DNA from: Chloroflexota bacterium
Lineage (GTDB): Bacteria; Chloroflexota; Anaerolineae; Anaerolineales; Villigracilaceae
Assembly (NCBI GenBank): GCA_016235425.1
Contig: JACRLC010000016.1
Location: 106,672-170,671, forward strand
DNA length: 64,000 bases
Direction: 5' to 3'
A program made the translations under genes and the position numbers. The notes beneath the pieces are model-generated. The model searched no databases, had not been told where the DNA came from, and was given only the letters and a program-made list of their open reading frames with translations. This document shows positions 34,470-43,958 of this stretch, piece after piece. Position 1 is the stretch's first letter. Each line of letters begins with the position of its first letter.

Positions 34470-36311
34470 ATGTGTGGAATCGTCGGATATGTCGGCCCGC
34501 GTGACGCGACGCCGATCATCCTCAATGGCCTGAAAAGGCTGGAATACCGCGGCTATGACTCGGCTGGAGTCGCTGTTTTTAACGGCGGCCAGATCGAGGT
34601 CCGAAGAGACGCGGGCAAGTTATCCCAGTTGGTGGATTTGGTCGGCAAATCCCCCATTAACGGCGCGCCCGGCATCGGTCATACGCGCTGGGCAACGCAC
34701 GGAGCGCCGACCACCCGGAACGCGCATCCGCATCTTGGAAGTTCGGGACGCGTGGTGGTCGTTCAAAACGGCATCGTCGAAAACTTCCTGGAGTTGAAAG
34801 ACGAGCTGACCGCCGAGGGTGTGGTGTTCCAATCGGAAACGGACACGGAAACCATCGTGCAGTTGGTCGAGCATTACCTTGCGGCAGGGATGGGTTTTGT
34901 GGAAGCCGCCCGAAAGACGTTCAACCAGATCCAGGGCGCAAATGTGGTGGTGTTGATGTCGGCGGATGAGCCGGAAAAGATCGTGGCCGCGCGCATCGGG
35001 AACGCGGGCGGCGTGGTGATCGGACTCGGCGAGGGCGAGAATTTCCTTGCCAGCGACACCCCCGCCATCATGGAGCACACGCGCAAGGTGATCTTTTTGG
35101 AATCACGGCAGATGACGATTGTGTCCCGTGAAAACGTGAGGGTGGAAACGCTGGACGGCGCGGAGATCAAACCGCAGGTGCATACCGTCTCGTGGGACCC
35201 TGTGGCCGCGGAGCGAGGCGAATACCGCCACTTCATGCAGAAGGAAATCCACGAGCAGGTGCGCGCCCTCACCGATACCCTGGCGGGCCGCGTGGACTTC
35301 GGCAAAGGCGAGATCCGCCTGCCCGACCTGAAACTCACGAAAGAACTCGCCAACAGGATCGAGAAGATTTACATCACGGCCTGCGGCACAGCGGCTTACG
35401 CCGGGATGGTCGGAAAGTATTTGATCGAGAAGATCGCCCGCGTGCCGGTGGAAGTGGTCATCGGTTCGGAGTTCCGTTACAGCGACCCGATCGTCACCCC
35501 CAACACGGTGGTGCTTGCCATTTCGCAATCCGGTGAAACTGCGGATACGCTGGCGGCGATGGAGGAAGGACGACGCAAGGGCGGCATCCTGTGGAGCATT
35601 GTCAATGCGATCGGCTCACAGGCCATGCGCGTGGCGGACGGGTACATCTCGATGCAAACGGGACCTGAGATCGGCGTGGCCTCGACGAAGGCTTTCACCG
35701 CCCCATTGGTTGACCAGTACATGCTGGCGATCCTGCTGGCCGGCCTGCGCGGTGTAATTGACGACAAGACTCGCAGGTCGCTGGTTGCAGATTTGCGCCT
35801 CGTCCCGGACCTGGCGGGCCGCGCGCTCGACACCGAGGCAGATGTCGAAAAAGTGGCGCACGCGTTGAAGGACATTCGCGGTTGTCTTTATCTGGGGCGC
35901 GGCATCAACATGCCCATCGCCTATGAAGGCGCGTTGAAACTCAAGGAAATTTCCTACATCCACGCCGAAGGATACCCCGCAGGCGAAATGAAGCACGGCC
36001 CCATTGCGTTGATCGACGAGGAGATGCCCGTGCTCTGCCTCGCGCCGAAGGACCCGTGGCACGAGAAGATGATCTCGCAAATCCAGCAGGCCAAAGCGCG
36101 CGGCGGGGTTGTCATTGCCGTGGCTACCGAAGGCGATGAACTGATTCAGGGCATGGCAGATCACGTGCTGTGGGTTCCCGAAGCGCCGTGGATGCTTTCC
36201 CCCATCGTGACAGTTCTGCCGTTGCAATTGCTGGCATATCACATCGCCACCATCCGCGGCCTGGATGTGGACCAGCCGAGAAATCTCGCAAAGAGTGTGA
36301 CGGTGGAATAG
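34470..36311 (+). CDS. glmS: Glutamine-fructose-6-phosphate aminotransferase (isomerizing)
   Basis: 613 residues, normal length. The N-terminal Cys nucleophile is in MCGIVGYVGPRDA, the glutaminase domain has GHTRWATHG, and two SIS domains follow (about 290-430 and 460-600) with ISQSGETADTLAA and TEIGVASTKAFTA-type loops. The C-terminus LAKSVTVE is typical. It makes glucosamine-6-phosphate for peptidoglycan and other amino sugars. CGGAGGATCCCC precedes the ATG. No glmS ribozyme core was recognised upstream. Confidence 0.96.
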   Translation: MCGIVGYVGPRDATPIILNGLKRLEYRGYDSAGVAVFNGGQIEVRRDAGKLSQLVDLVGKSPINGAPGIGHTRWATHGAPTTRNAHPHLGSSGRVVVVQNGIVENFLELKDELTAEGVVFQSETDTETIVQLVEHYLAAGMGFVEAARKTFNQIQGANVVVLMSADEPEKIVAARIGNAGGVVIGLGEGENFLASDTPAIMEHTRKVIFLESRQMTIVSRENVRVETLDGAEIKPQVHTVSWDPVAAERGEYRHFMQKEIHEQVRALTDTLAGRVDFGKGEIRLPDLKLTKELANRIEKIYITACGTAAYAGMVGKYLIEKIARVPVEVVIGSEFRYSDPIVTPNTVVLAISQSGETADTLAAMEEGRRKGGILWSIVNAIGSQAMRVADGYISMQTGPEIGVASTKAFTAPLVDQYMLAILLAGLRGVIDDKTRRSLVADLRLVPDLAGRALDTEADVEKVAHALKDIRGCLYLGRGINMPIAYEGALKLKEISYIHAEGYPAGEMKHGPIALIDEEMPVLCLAPKDPWHEKMISQIQQAKARGGVVIAVATEGDELIQGMADHVLWVPEAPWMLSPIVTVLPLQLLAYHIATIRGLDVDQPRNLAKSVTVE

Positions 36312-36320
36312 AAAAGAAAA

Positions 36321-36355
36321 GGTGACAGTCACTTCACCACAAAGTGACTGTCACC
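36321..36355. terminator. Perfect 14-bp stem-loop after glmS
   Basis: GGTGACAGTCACTT / AAGTGACTGTCACC. The T-rich tail is on the minus strand (TTTTCTTTTC), so it is a weak terminator in the plus direction. Confidence 0.6.
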
Positions 36356-36378
36356 TGACATGATGCGGAGGTTCCGTC

Positions 36379-36810
36379 ATGCGCCCGGATTGGGACTCAT
36401 ACTTTCTCAAGATCGCTTACGCCGTTTCAGAACGAAGCACCTGTGACCGTGCCTTCGTAGGCTGTGTGCTGGTGCTGGATAAACGCATCCTGACCACCGG
36501 CTTCAACGGTTCACCCGCCGGTCAGGAGCACTGCGACGAAGCCGGTCACTTGATGGTGGATGGTCATTGTGTGCGGACGATCCACGCGGAGACGAATGCC
36601 ATCATCCAGGCCGCGCTGCATGGCGTCTCAACAAAAGGCGCGACGTGTTACGTCACGCACCTGCCGTGCATCAACTGCACGAAGGCGCTGATCAACGCAG
36701 GCATTGCGCGCATCGTCTACAGTTCTGCCTACCGTATGGACGAAAATGCGATGGGCTTTCTCAGGGCGGCAAACATCGAAGTGACGCAAAAAGAGTTTAC
36801 CCCGGACTGA
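36379..36810 (+). CDS. Deoxycytidylate (dCMP) deaminase-like protein
   Basis: 143 residues. The zinc site is HAE (RTIHAETNAII) and PCINCTKAL (PCxxC), with the N-terminal RSTCDRAFVGCVLV and GFNGSPAGQEHC as in dCMP deaminases of ComE/RibD-like fold. It converts dCMP to dUMP for dTMP synthesis. A cytidine/other deaminase role is less likely given the length and motifs. Confidence 0.9.
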   Translation: MRPDWDSYFLKIAYAVSERSTCDRAFVGCVLVLDKRILTTGFNGSPAGQEHCDEAGHLMVDGHCVRTIHAETNAIIQAALHGVSTKGATCYVTHLPCINCTKALINAGIARIVYSSAYRMDENAMGFLRAANIEVTQKEFTPD

Positions 36811-36887
36811 GTCAATAAAATGCGGCATTCATGCCGCATTGGGTGATATGGATTGAATTTTGAGAAGGCCCCAGGTTGATATGGTGG

Positions 36888-36916
36888 TTGTTTTTGGCGA
36901 TGAAATATCGTATAGT
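36888..36916 (+). promoter_or_regulatory. Promoter of the dodecin gene
   Basis: TTGTTT (36888-36893), 17-nt spacer, TATAGT (36911-36916), about 44 nt before the ATG with AGAGGAG as ribosome site. Confidence 0.6.
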
Positions 36917-36960
36917 ATTTACAGAATCCCCAAACACTATTCACCAAGAGGAGAACAACC

Positions 36961-37176
36961 ATGGCAGACAGCGTTTACAAGATCATAGAGTTGGTCGGTA
37001 CCAGCACAGAGTCATGGGAGAAAGCGGCGGCAGTTGCTGTGGAACGAGCCGGACAATCCCTGCGCGAACTGCGGATCGCGGAAGTCGTTGAGCTCGACAT
37101 GGTTCTCGATAATGGCAAGGTCACGGCATACCGCGCCAAAGTCAAAGTCTCGTTCAAGTTTGAAAGCGGAGACTAA
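36961..37176 (+). CDS. Dodecin-family flavin-binding protein
   Basis: 71 residues. VYKIIELVGTSTESWEKAA (the dodecin start), AVERAGQSLRELRIAEVVELD and the final strand KVSFKFE match the dodecin fold, a 12-mer that stores riboflavin or FMN and buffers it against photoreduction. AGAGGAG precedes the ATG. Function beyond storage is not established. Confidence 0.9.
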   Translation: MADSVYKIIELVGTSTESWEKAAAVAVERAGQSLRELRIAEVVELDMVLDNGKVTAYRAKVKVSFKFESGD

Positions 37177-37296
37177 AGACAGGGAGCAGGAAGCAATAAC
37201 TCAATCTCTCGAAAAATTACGCGGATAGGGCGCTTCACAGCCGGACCCAGGTTTGGCGCGCGCTTACTTTTAGTTTGGCCGCCGTCTGACGATTCA

Positions 37297-37818
37297 CTAC
37301 GGCGTGGATGTCGGCGTCGGTGTTTCGGGTGTGGGGGTATGCGTAGGCGTTGGCGGCGGATTGAATACCTTCAAATTGGAAGTGTCGTAACCGGGGTCGA
37401 GCTGCAGGTCGCTTTCCTGGACCCAGCACGGATCATGATAGATCGGGTTATCCACCACCCACCAGCCAGAGACGCTTCCACGGCCAAGCAAGGTCACGCG
37501 TTCATCTTTCCTAAGCGAACTCACCACCTCATAGACCGCTCCCGGCCCCATCCAGCACAGTGTAGCCCTCAACACGAGCGGGTTTTGCGGCGTAGGTGTG
37601 GCAGAAGGAGCGCCGGTTTCTGTGGGCGGAGAGATCGGAGTGGATGTATCCAACACAATAAACGTCTGCGTTGGAGGAACCGATTGTTGCAACGCGGTCA
37701 GCGTGGCCGCAACGGCAGTCGCCTGGGCACCTGCATCCGCGTCGCTCGTGGGAATATTGCAAGCCGTCAAAACAAATATCAGCGCAAGGATAATCAATAA
37801 CCAATGTTTGCTTTGCAT
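37297..37818 (-). CDS. Lipoprotein with SH3-like domain and Thr/Pro tail
   Basis: 173 residues from ATG 37818, which follows AAAGGAGATCCC. Lipobox VLTAC lies after a hydrophobic stretch. A Thr/Pro linker precedes a region LRATLCWMGPGAVYEVVSSL...GRGSVSGWWVVDNP that resembles a bacterial SH3 domain, and the end is a PTPTHTPTPET-type tail. SH3-like domains often bind cell-wall material. The upstream in-frame extension has no signal peptide and was left out. Confidence 0.78.
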   Translation of the reverse strand: MQSKHWLLIILALIFVLTACNIPTSDADAGAQATAVAATLTALQQSVPPTQTFIVLDTSTPISPPTETGAPSATPTPQNPLVLRATLCWMGPGAVYEVVSSLRKDERVTLLGRGSVSGWWVVDNPIYHDPCWVQESDLQLDPGYDTSNLKVFNPPPTPTHTPTPETPTPTSTP

Positions 37819-37862
37819 GGGATCTCCTTTGTAAATGCTTTCCACTCCCCCCAAGTATATCC

Positions 37863-38936
37863 CTATACAATCTCGCGTAGAACTGGAATTTTCTGGATGA
37901 CGTAAACTATTCCAAATGAGATAAGAAAAACCAGCAATGCAAGCAATGGAACCATGATGATCGGCGGACCAGAGGTCGGGAGCAGCTTGAAGCCGAATGT
38001 CCCCGTCAGGAACCACGAAAGCACAATAATGTGTACGAGGTAAATGCCAAAACTGGCAAGGCTCGCAAGCGAAAAGGCGCGCGGCGAATGTCCGCCGGAA
38101 CGATAATAAAGATGTTCACCGACCGCCTTCAACAAAATATAAGCGCAGACAGACATCAACACCACGTTGATCGAATTGTAGGCATAATACCTGCCCATTA
38201 AGCGCCCCGCCGAAACCGTAGCCGCGTAAGTCACATAGATTGTCACACTCGTGAGCAGAATGAGACCCGCGGAAAGCGCGATGATCCAGCGTCTCGTAAA
38301 ACGGATGCGGCCCAATTGATAGCCTGCCACCACAAAGCCGGTGTAAGCAATAAAGGAACTCAGGCTTGCGCCTAATTTGAAACCAGTGATTTCTTCCGCA
38401 TATGCCAGCAATGTCCCAACGATAAACCACAGAACGATCAAATACCAGATGAGAGTCTCGTTTGCCGATTGGACAAAGGCGCGCAGGATCGGGATCAACA
38501 GGTAAACGCCGGCCAGCGCATACAGGAACCACAAATGATAATAGACCGGGCCTCTCACGATGGCAAGGATCATCGCTTTCAAAGCGTTGACCGGCGTGAA
38601 GGATGAGTAATCGTTGCTCCATAAAAGATAAATGAATGACCATGCCAGCAGCGGGATGGCGATCTTACGTAATCGTTTAATGAAGAATGCCGGCAGTTCC
38701 TCGCGCTTGCCCAGCAGGAGCGACCCCGTGATCATGAACAACAGCGGCACGCAAATACGCGAAAACGAGTTGTACACATTCCCGCTCATCCAATCGAAAA
38801 GCGAAATCTTCCCCCAGTGGTTGGTCGCGCCCTCGGAGATATGCAGGACGATCACGAAATATACGGCAAATATCCGAACAAGGTCGGGCCAAAGCAAGTG
38901 GCGGGGTGCGGGTCTGGTATCTGTCATGGGTCTCAA
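37863..38936 (-). CDS. Acyltransferase family 3 membrane protein
   Basis: 357 residues, about ten membrane segments. The N-terminal RHLLWPDLVRIFAVYFVIVLHIS and the R-I-C-V-P-L-F-M-x-G-x-L-L segment match the OafA/WecH type acyltransferase 3 family, which acylates extracytoplasmic sugars. A start at 38927 (MTDTRP) is equally possible. It lies 44 nt upstream (same strand) of the SH3-like lipoprotein. Confidence 0.85.
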   Translation of the reverse strand: MRPMTDTRPAPRHLLWPDLVRIFAVYFVIVLHISEGATNHWGKISLFDWMSGNVYNSFSRICVPLLFMITGSLLLGKREELPAFFIKRLRKIAIPLLAWSFIYLLWSNDYSSFTPVNALKAMILAIVRGPVYYHLWFLYALAGVYLLIPILRAFVQSANETLIWYLIVLWFIVGTLLAYAEEITGFKLGASLSSFIAYTGFVVAGYQLGRIRFTRRWIIALSAGLILLTSVTIYVTYAATVSAGRLMGRYYAYNSINVVLMSVCAYILLKAVGEHLYYRSGGHSPRAFSLASLASFGIYLVHIIVLSWFLTGTFGFKLLPTSGPPIIMVPLLALLVFLISFGIVYVIQKIPVLREIV

Positions 38937-39618
38937 AAAAAACGCCCCCCTTCGCGCTTGTCATTGTACTAAATCCTGGCTGTTTGTTCCTTGCATAAAT
39001 CTTGCAGGATTTGACTTCTGCAAAATGGATCCTTCCCGCTTTTGGACCAGGCCGCTTACAAAAACGCGCCGAATTTGGCAGGCGCGTCAAATCGGACCTC
39101 GAAACTGCTTCCGCTAAACCAGGCGACGCGTCCCTGTTTGAGTGTCGGTACTTCACGAAAAGGCTTCGTAGTGGCGACTTCAGTCGCTTGGCGATGGTTG
39201 AAAACAGGCGATGGTTGCGAGAATAAAAAATGTCGTGCAGTTTTTTATAACGCGAATGTCGCAAATTTGACGAAAAACGCGAATTTTTCAGGGAATTACC
39301 GCCAAATTCGTTCGTTTCAGGGCTTTTACGTTTCCAATCATGCCACAGAGAGAAAGCGCCGAACGACTAAAGTCATTACTACGTTTTCGTGATCTACTGA
39401 GCGTGGAAAATGCCCCTCGTGCTGGAACAACATGAAAATGTAGGGTAAAAACGGCGCATTTCAGCCGTTTTTACCCATCAACTTAAGGTTGTTCCAGTAC
39501 TCGAAACGCGGACCAGGCCCCGGTCCCGCGTGAAGCGATAATTCCATGGCGGACGATTTGTCATAGTACGCTTCGGTCCATTGTCCCGGTCAAACCAGGC
39601 AAGTATAATGACGATACA
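38937..39618. other. Gap of 680 nt without a convincing gene; nested inverted repeat
   Basis: No open frame has a ribosome site plus a recognisable family. At 39419-39500 are nested inverted repeats: outer arms GTGCTGGAACAAC / GTTGTTCCAGTAC and inner arms GGGTAAAAACGGC / GCCGTTTTTACCC. The promoter of the next gene lies at 39581-39609. Confidence 0.55.
39581..39609 (+). promoter_or_regulatory. Promoter of the TauE/SafE gene, leaderless
   Basis: TTGTCC (39581-39586), 17-nt spacer, TATAAT (39604-39609). GTG start at 39619, so transcription probably begins at or just before the start codon. Confidence 0.72.
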
Positions 39619-40341
39619 GTGTCATCAGTTTTGGCAGTTTTTCCGATCATCTTCCTCGGCGCGTTTACCCAAAGCCTGACCGGCTTTGGGATCGCGCTGG
39701 TTGCCATGGCATTGCTCCCTCCCCTGCTGGGACTGCCCATCGCGTCGCCTCTTGTGGCAGGGATCAGCCTTGCCCTCGAAGCGTTGATGCTGGTCCGCTA
39801 TCGCGAAGCGCTCAAAATAAATTCCATCTGGCGCGTGCTGGCCGCCTCGCTGATCGGCGCGCCGCTGGGCGTGTATTTCCTTAGCCGCATCAACGAAAAT
39901 ATCGCTTTGTTCCTGCTTGGCCTCGTCATCAGCGGCTACGCGCTCTACGCCCTGACCGGCTTCCGCCTCCCGGAACTGGGACATCCCATCTGGGCCTGGG
40001 CTGCAGGGCTGGTCAGCGGGATGCTCGGCGGCGCGTACAACACATCCGGCCCGCCGGTTGTGATCTACGGCAACTGCCGCCGCTGGGATGCCGGGGAATT
40101 CAAGAGCAACCTCTCCGGCTTCTTCCTCTTCAACAGCATCATGGTGGTGACCAGTCACCTTTGGAGCGGACACTACACTGCGGACGTGACGCGCATCCTT
40201 TGGTTCGCCCTGCCGGCGATGCTGCTCGGATTTTTTGCAGGACAGACGCTGGATCGCTGGATCAGCCCTGAAATGTTCAGAAAGATCGTGTTGGTGCTGT
40301 TGGTTGCGCTGGGGATGAGGTTAATGCTGCCCGGCAAATGA
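39619..40341 (+). CDS. TauE/SafE-family membrane transporter
   Basis: 240 residues with about eight membrane segments. The N-terminal FPIIFLGAFTQSLTGFGIALVAM repeats in reduced form in the second half (WAWAAGLVSGMLGGAYNTSGPPVVIY), as usual for the family. Members export sulfite, sulfoacetate or taurine degradation products, or act as general anion carriers; the substrate is not known. GTG start. Overlap ATGA with the next gene. Confidence 0.85.
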   Translation: MSSVLAVFPIIFLGAFTQSLTGFGIALVAMALLPPLLGLPIASPLVAGISLALEALMLVRYREALKINSIWRVLAASLIGAPLGVYFLSRINENIALFLLGLVISGYALYALTGFRLPELGHPIWAWAAGLVSGMLGGAYNTSGPPVVIYGNCRRWDAGEFKSNLSGFFLFNSIMVVTSHLWSGHYTADVTRILWFALPAMLLGFFAGQTLDRWISPEMFRKIVLVLLVALGMRLMLPGK

Positions 40342-41669
40342 ATGGGAATCTTGTGAGATTTTTAATAACAGGGTTCAACGCGAAATTTTCATCCCTGCTC
40401 TCCGGCATTTCCAAATGGATGGAGTCTCATACCAGGCTGGTCCTGATATTCCTGGTATTGCTGGCAATCCTGATCTCTGCAATTTACCTGCCCGGCGATT
40501 CGATGCTGGTGAAACTCGGCTCGGACGACCCGTGGACAATCGCCACCCATATTTATCAGGGACAGGGCTACTCGGCATGCGCAACCAGTTATTTCCCATT
40601 TTGCAATGCAGGGAATCGTCAAACTGCAATGAGGGAGCCTGTGTCTGTCTTCATGTTCCTGGCAGTGATGTTGATCCACCCTGCGCCTTTGGCCGGTGTA
40701 TTGCTCGAAGTGGGACTGTACATTGGCGTAATGTTCGTATTGTATTTTTCGCTTCGCAAGGAAGGCGGGACGTTTGCATTATTCGCTTCTGCTTTATGGG
40801 TGGTCTCACTGCCCGTTATGCAGGAGATCGGCAATGGCAACGGGGAATTGGAATCTGCCTTTTGGCTGGCGCTGGGAATCTGGTTTTTTCAAAAAGGGCG
40901 CGCTGACCCTCGCTTCACGAACTGGAATATGGCGGGGCTTTTCCTCGGCCTGGCCGCGCTCTCACGAACGATCCACCTCGGCGTTACGATGGCGCTGGCC
41001 TTCAGCCTGTTCTTCGATCGCCCGCTTGGAGGCTTCCGCGCGCGCGCCCGGCAGGCATCCATGCTGTTGATCAGCTTTGCCCTGGTTCTTTCGCCGTGGG
41101 CAATCCGCAATCAAATTGTTTTTGGAGCGCCGGTCTTCAGCACTACGCTGGTCGGATACAACGTTTATCGGCACAACTACATCGTGGCACAGCCTGATTT
41201 TTACCCTCGCCATGTTGGCATAGAGGAGGCGCGCCAGGCGATTAAAACCCTGGTTCAGGCTCCCAGCCTGACCGGCAAAGAAAATGAACTGCAAATGCAT
41301 TCCTTCTATGCTCGTGAAGGTTTGTCTTTGATCCTCAGTCACCCCGCTGAATATGCGCGCCTGGTTGTCTTCCGCTTCCTTGTGTTGTGGTTCAACACCA
41401 GCGTTAAAGCTTCTTACGGACAAAGGCTCGATCCGCTGGATGCCATCCTCGTCGTTGAGCAATCCTTACTGCTAATTGCGGCAATTGCAGGTGCGATTCG
41501 CCACCGCAAGAATCTATGGCCGTATATTTTGGGAACCCTGATCACCTGTGGCGCTTACATATTGATCGACGCGCAAGTACGCTATCTGGTGAATGTCATG
41601 CCCCTGATTGTGACGCTCGCCGCATCCAATGTGATTCGCGGGGCAAATGGGCCGGTGAATCAGTCCTGA
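40338..41669 (+). CDS. GT-C type membrane glycosyltransferase-like protein
   Basis: 443 residues with many membrane segments. The first loop has KLGSDDPWTIATHIYQGQGYS, with the Asp pair expected of GT-C enzymes. The shape resembles the ArnT/GT39-like proteins common in Chloroflexota. Acceptor and donor are unknown. It overlaps the TauE-like gene by 4 nt and is followed by a wall-deacetylase-like lipoprotein. Confidence 0.72.
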   Translation: MNGNLVRFLITGFNAKFSSLLSGISKWMESHTRLVLIFLVLLAILISAIYLPGDSMLVKLGSDDPWTIATHIYQGQGYSACATSYFPFCNAGNRQTAMREPVSVFMFLAVMLIHPAPLAGVLLEVGLYIGVMFVLYFSLRKEGGTFALFASALWVVSLPVMQEIGNGNGELESAFWLALGIWFFQKGRADPRFTNWNMAGLFLGLAALSRTIHLGVTMALAFSLFFDRPLGGFRARARQASMLLISFALVLSPWAIRNQIVFGAPVFSTTLVGYNVYRHNYIVAQPDFYPRHVGIEEARQAIKTLVQAPSLTGKENELQMHSFYAREGLSLILSHPAEYARLVVFRFLVLWFNTSVKASYGQRLDPLDAILVVEQSLLLIAAIAGAIRHRKNLWPYILGTLITCGAYILIDAQVRYLVNVMPLIVTLAASNVIRGANGPVNQS

Positions 41670-41813
41670 ATTGGACAGGCGCGTCTCACGCCGCCAAGGA
41701 TTGTATTCGTTTACGAACTCTGAGACAATATCAGCCAACAACGAAGGAGTACAATTAAGAAGCAGATCAAAATCGGGAAGTTGTTTGTGCTATATCCGGC
41801 AGGAGAGTCTTGA

Positions 41814-42656
41814 ATGCATTGCGAAAATCAATCAAAGATATCATTTAGGTCTGGTTCCATAAAAATTCACTTTCTTCTCCTTTTTCTTCCTGTGATGATC
41901 CTCTTCGCTTGCACCTCCGCCGCGCCAACCACTGCTACACCATCACCCATCCCTTTTCCCACCCTTACCTATACCCCTATCCCCACATCCACTCCTCTTC
42001 CATTCCCCACTCCCACTCTCCCCGCCATCCTCATCACCTCCGGCGAATGGACCGAACCATACGTCGCGCTCACCTTCGATATGTGCCAGGATCCCGAATA
42101 CCCTGCAGGCTATGATGCCGGGATCGTGGATGTACTGCAACGGTACAACGCCCCCGCCACGTTTTTCATGGGCGGCGATTGGATGCGTACCCACCCGGAA
42201 GAAACAAAAATACTGGCCGCAAATGCGAACTTTGAACTTGGCAACCACTCGTGGAGTCATCCCGATCTAACCAGGTTGACCGAGGCGGAGATCGGCGAGC
42301 AGGTCGAGTTGACTGAAGACATGCTCTTCCAATTGACAGGCAGGCATTCACGTCTCTTCCGGCCCCCGTCAGGCTTTTACAACGAACTAACCCTGCGAGT
42401 GATTGCGCAGCATGGGATGTACACCATCGAATGGGACTCGGTCAGCGGCGACCCCGATCCCACTTTTGACGCCGCGACCATCCTTGCCGAAGTCCAACGC
42501 ACGGTGAGGAACGGTTCGATCATCATCATGCACGCCAATGGACGAGGCTGGCACACGGCGGAGGCATTGCCCTCGGTTATTGAATATTTACAAAACAGAG
42601 GCTACACGCTGGTCACCGTCTCACAACTGATTGGCTTGGAGCCTGCGACGCCTTGA
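41814..42656 (+). CDS. Polysaccharide deacetylase (NodB) lipoprotein
   Basis: 280 residues. A hydrophobic segment with lipobox ILFAC (Cys about residue 33) is followed by a Thr/Pro linker to about residue 70, then the NodB domain: TFDMCQD (motif 1 variant), HSWSH (metal-binding His), RPPSGFYN, WDSVSGDPDP and IIIMHANG. Predicted to remove acetyl groups from peptidoglycan or another amino-sugar polymer outside the cell. A later start could be used upstream of the signal segment. Confidence 0.88.
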   Translation: MHCENQSKISFRSGSIKIHFLLLFLPVMILFACTSAAPTTATPSPIPFPTLTYTPIPTSTPLPFPTPTLPAILITSGEWTEPYVALTFDMCQDPEYPAGYDAGIVDVLQRYNAPATFFMGGDWMRTHPEETKILAANANFELGNHSWSHPDLTRLTEAEIGEQVELTEDMLFQLTGRHSRLFRPPSGFYNELTLRVIAQHGMYTIEWDSVSGDPDPTFDAATILAEVQRTVRNGSIIIMHANGRGWHTAEALPSVIEYLQNRGYTLVTVSQLIGLEPATP

Positions 42657-42666
42657 GAAGAATAGG

Positions 42667-42700
42667 CCCTACACCTTCGAATTCGGTGTGGGGTTTTATT
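42667..42700 (+). terminator. Intrinsic terminator
   Basis: CCCTACACC...GGTGTGGGGTTTTATTTTA, 9-bp stem with T-rich tail, 10 nt after the deacetylase stop. Confidence 0.85.
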
Positions 42701-42748
42701 TTATAGGCACGTTTCGTTATCCGCACCTTGAAAATGAAAGGAGATGCC

Positions 42749-43312
42749 ATGTCTGCAAAAAAATGGATTCAATCGCTTATTGTTATCGCGATCCTGGTCT
42801 TGTCGTTTGCCGGAACGGGTAATGCATCTGCATGGAATTGCGGATCGTATTACACCGTGCAATGGGGCGATACGCTGAGCGGCATCGCTGTGGCGTGTGG
42901 CACTACCATCTATGCCATCCAGGCGGCTAATCCCGGACTCGGCTACTGGGTATACGCGGGCCAGGTGTTGTACATTCCTGCATCAACCTATCCGCCTGTT
43001 TACTATCCCCCGTCCGGCGGGACTTACATCATTCAACAAGGTGACACACTTGCAAAGATCGCCAGGCGGATGGGAATCAGTTTGAGCGGTCTCATAGCCG
43101 CCAACCCGCAAATATACAACCCAAGCTTGATCTACGCCGGACAAGCGATCAACCTGCCCGCCGCGCCTGTCTATTACACCATCCAACAAGGGGACACGCT
43201 CCGCATTATCGCGAACAAATATGGCACAAGCGTCTATAGCATTCAACTCCTCAACCCGCAAATCTATGATCCGAACCTGATCTACGCCGGGCAATCAATT
43301 CGCGTTTGGTAA
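42749..43312 (+). CDS. Secreted protein with three LysM domains
   Basis: 187 residues from ATG 42749, which follows AAAGGAG. A signal peptide (about 1-28) is followed by three LysM repeats at about 34-77, 92-137 and 142-187 (each with a Y-x-V/I-Q-x-GD-TL start and a YAGQ-x-L/I-x-I/L end), joined by a Pro/Tyr linker. LysM binds GlcNAc-containing wall polymers. No catalytic domain is present, so it may be a wall-binding structural or adaptor protein. Confidence 0.9.
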   Translation: MSAKKWIQSLIVIAILVLSFAGTGNASAWNCGSYYTVQWGDTLSGIAVACGTTIYAIQAANPGLGYWVYAGQVLYIPASTYPPVYYPPSGGTYIIQQGDTLAKIARRMGISLSGLIAANPQIYNPSLIYAGQAINLPAAPVYYTIQQGDTLRIIANKYGTSVYSIQLLNPQIYDPNLIYAGQSIRVW

Positions 43313-43357
43313 TTCCATCTCACCGGCAGAATCCACTGCAACAAACTTTATAAATAC

Positions 43358-43408
43358 AAAGGACACGAAGTGCACAAAGGTTAATCCTTCGTGTTCCTTC
43401 GTGTCCTT
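43358..43408. repeat. Inverted repeat between convergent genes
   Basis: AAGGACACGAAG / CTTCGTGTCCTT arms of 12 bp; a second CTTCGTGTTCC half lies between. Possible two-way terminator. Confidence 0.5.
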
Positions 43409-43430
43409 CGAGTTAATACTTTTCCAGCGC

Positions 43431-43625
43431 CTATTCACTCGGCACGATGATCATCATCACAAGATACACCAGAATGCCCGGCACACCGCCGGGGATCAGC
43501 GCGATGAGGAAAGCCAGCCGAAACCAGAACGCGCTGACGCCGAAAAATTCAGCCAACCCGCCGCACACACCGGCTACAATACGGTTATTACGTGAACGTC
43601 GTAAAGCATGTCTTTGAGTAGTCAT
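43431..43625 (-). CDS. PspC-domain protein
   Basis: 64 residues. RRSRNNRIVAGVCGGLAEFFGV, then WFRLAFLIALIPGGVPGILVYLVMMIIVP is a complete PspC domain with one membrane segment. In enterobacteria PspC senses envelope stress; here it is a stand-alone small membrane protein. GGAGAA precedes the ATG on the minus strand. Confidence 0.9.
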   Translation of the reverse strand: MTTQRHALRRSRNNRIVAGVCGGLAEFFGVSAFWFRLAFLIALIPGGVPGILVYLVMMIIVPSE

Positions 43626-43889
43626 TGAGTTCTCCTTTTATGATAAACGTCTCAGTCCATATACGCATTACATCGCAAAAAGTCGGACGACAATTTGTTT
43701 GCCTGGTGATTACCCACATCTTTTACGCCCGCCAATTTCAGAGAAAAAAAGCAAAACCTCAGCCGCGGATTTCACGAATTTTCGCGAATTGGTTTTAAAA
43801 ATCCGTGTGAATTAGCGAAATTCGCGGCAGAATGCTCTGGCTTGAATGTCGGATACGGACTTGTGGGTAATCACCAATTTGTTTGCCAC
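43626..43889. other. Intergenic gap, no gene
   Basis: AT-rich repeats of the TTCGCGAATT type (about 43774-43830) with inverted pieces (ATTCACGAATTTTCGCG). No open frame with support. Confidence 0.4.
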
Positions 43890-43943
43890 TTGACAAGGAA
43901 AACACAAATTCGTATACTGTAATCAACTAGTTAACACGTGTTA
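43890..43943 (+). promoter_or_regulatory. Promoter and operator of the LacI-type regulator
   Basis: TTGACA (43890-43895), 17-nt spacer, TATACT (43913-43918), then the palindrome TAACACGTGTTA (43932-43943) just downstream of the expected start. The same palindrome precedes the sugar ABC operon (45022-45033), so autoregulation plus control of that operon is likely. Confidence 0.82.
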
Positions 43944-43958
43944 CTAAACTAGGATGAT

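Noticed and set aside
39002..39392. Small plus-strand frames in the 38.9-39.6 kb gap
   Set aside because: Overlapping frames with no ribosome sites or recognisable features.
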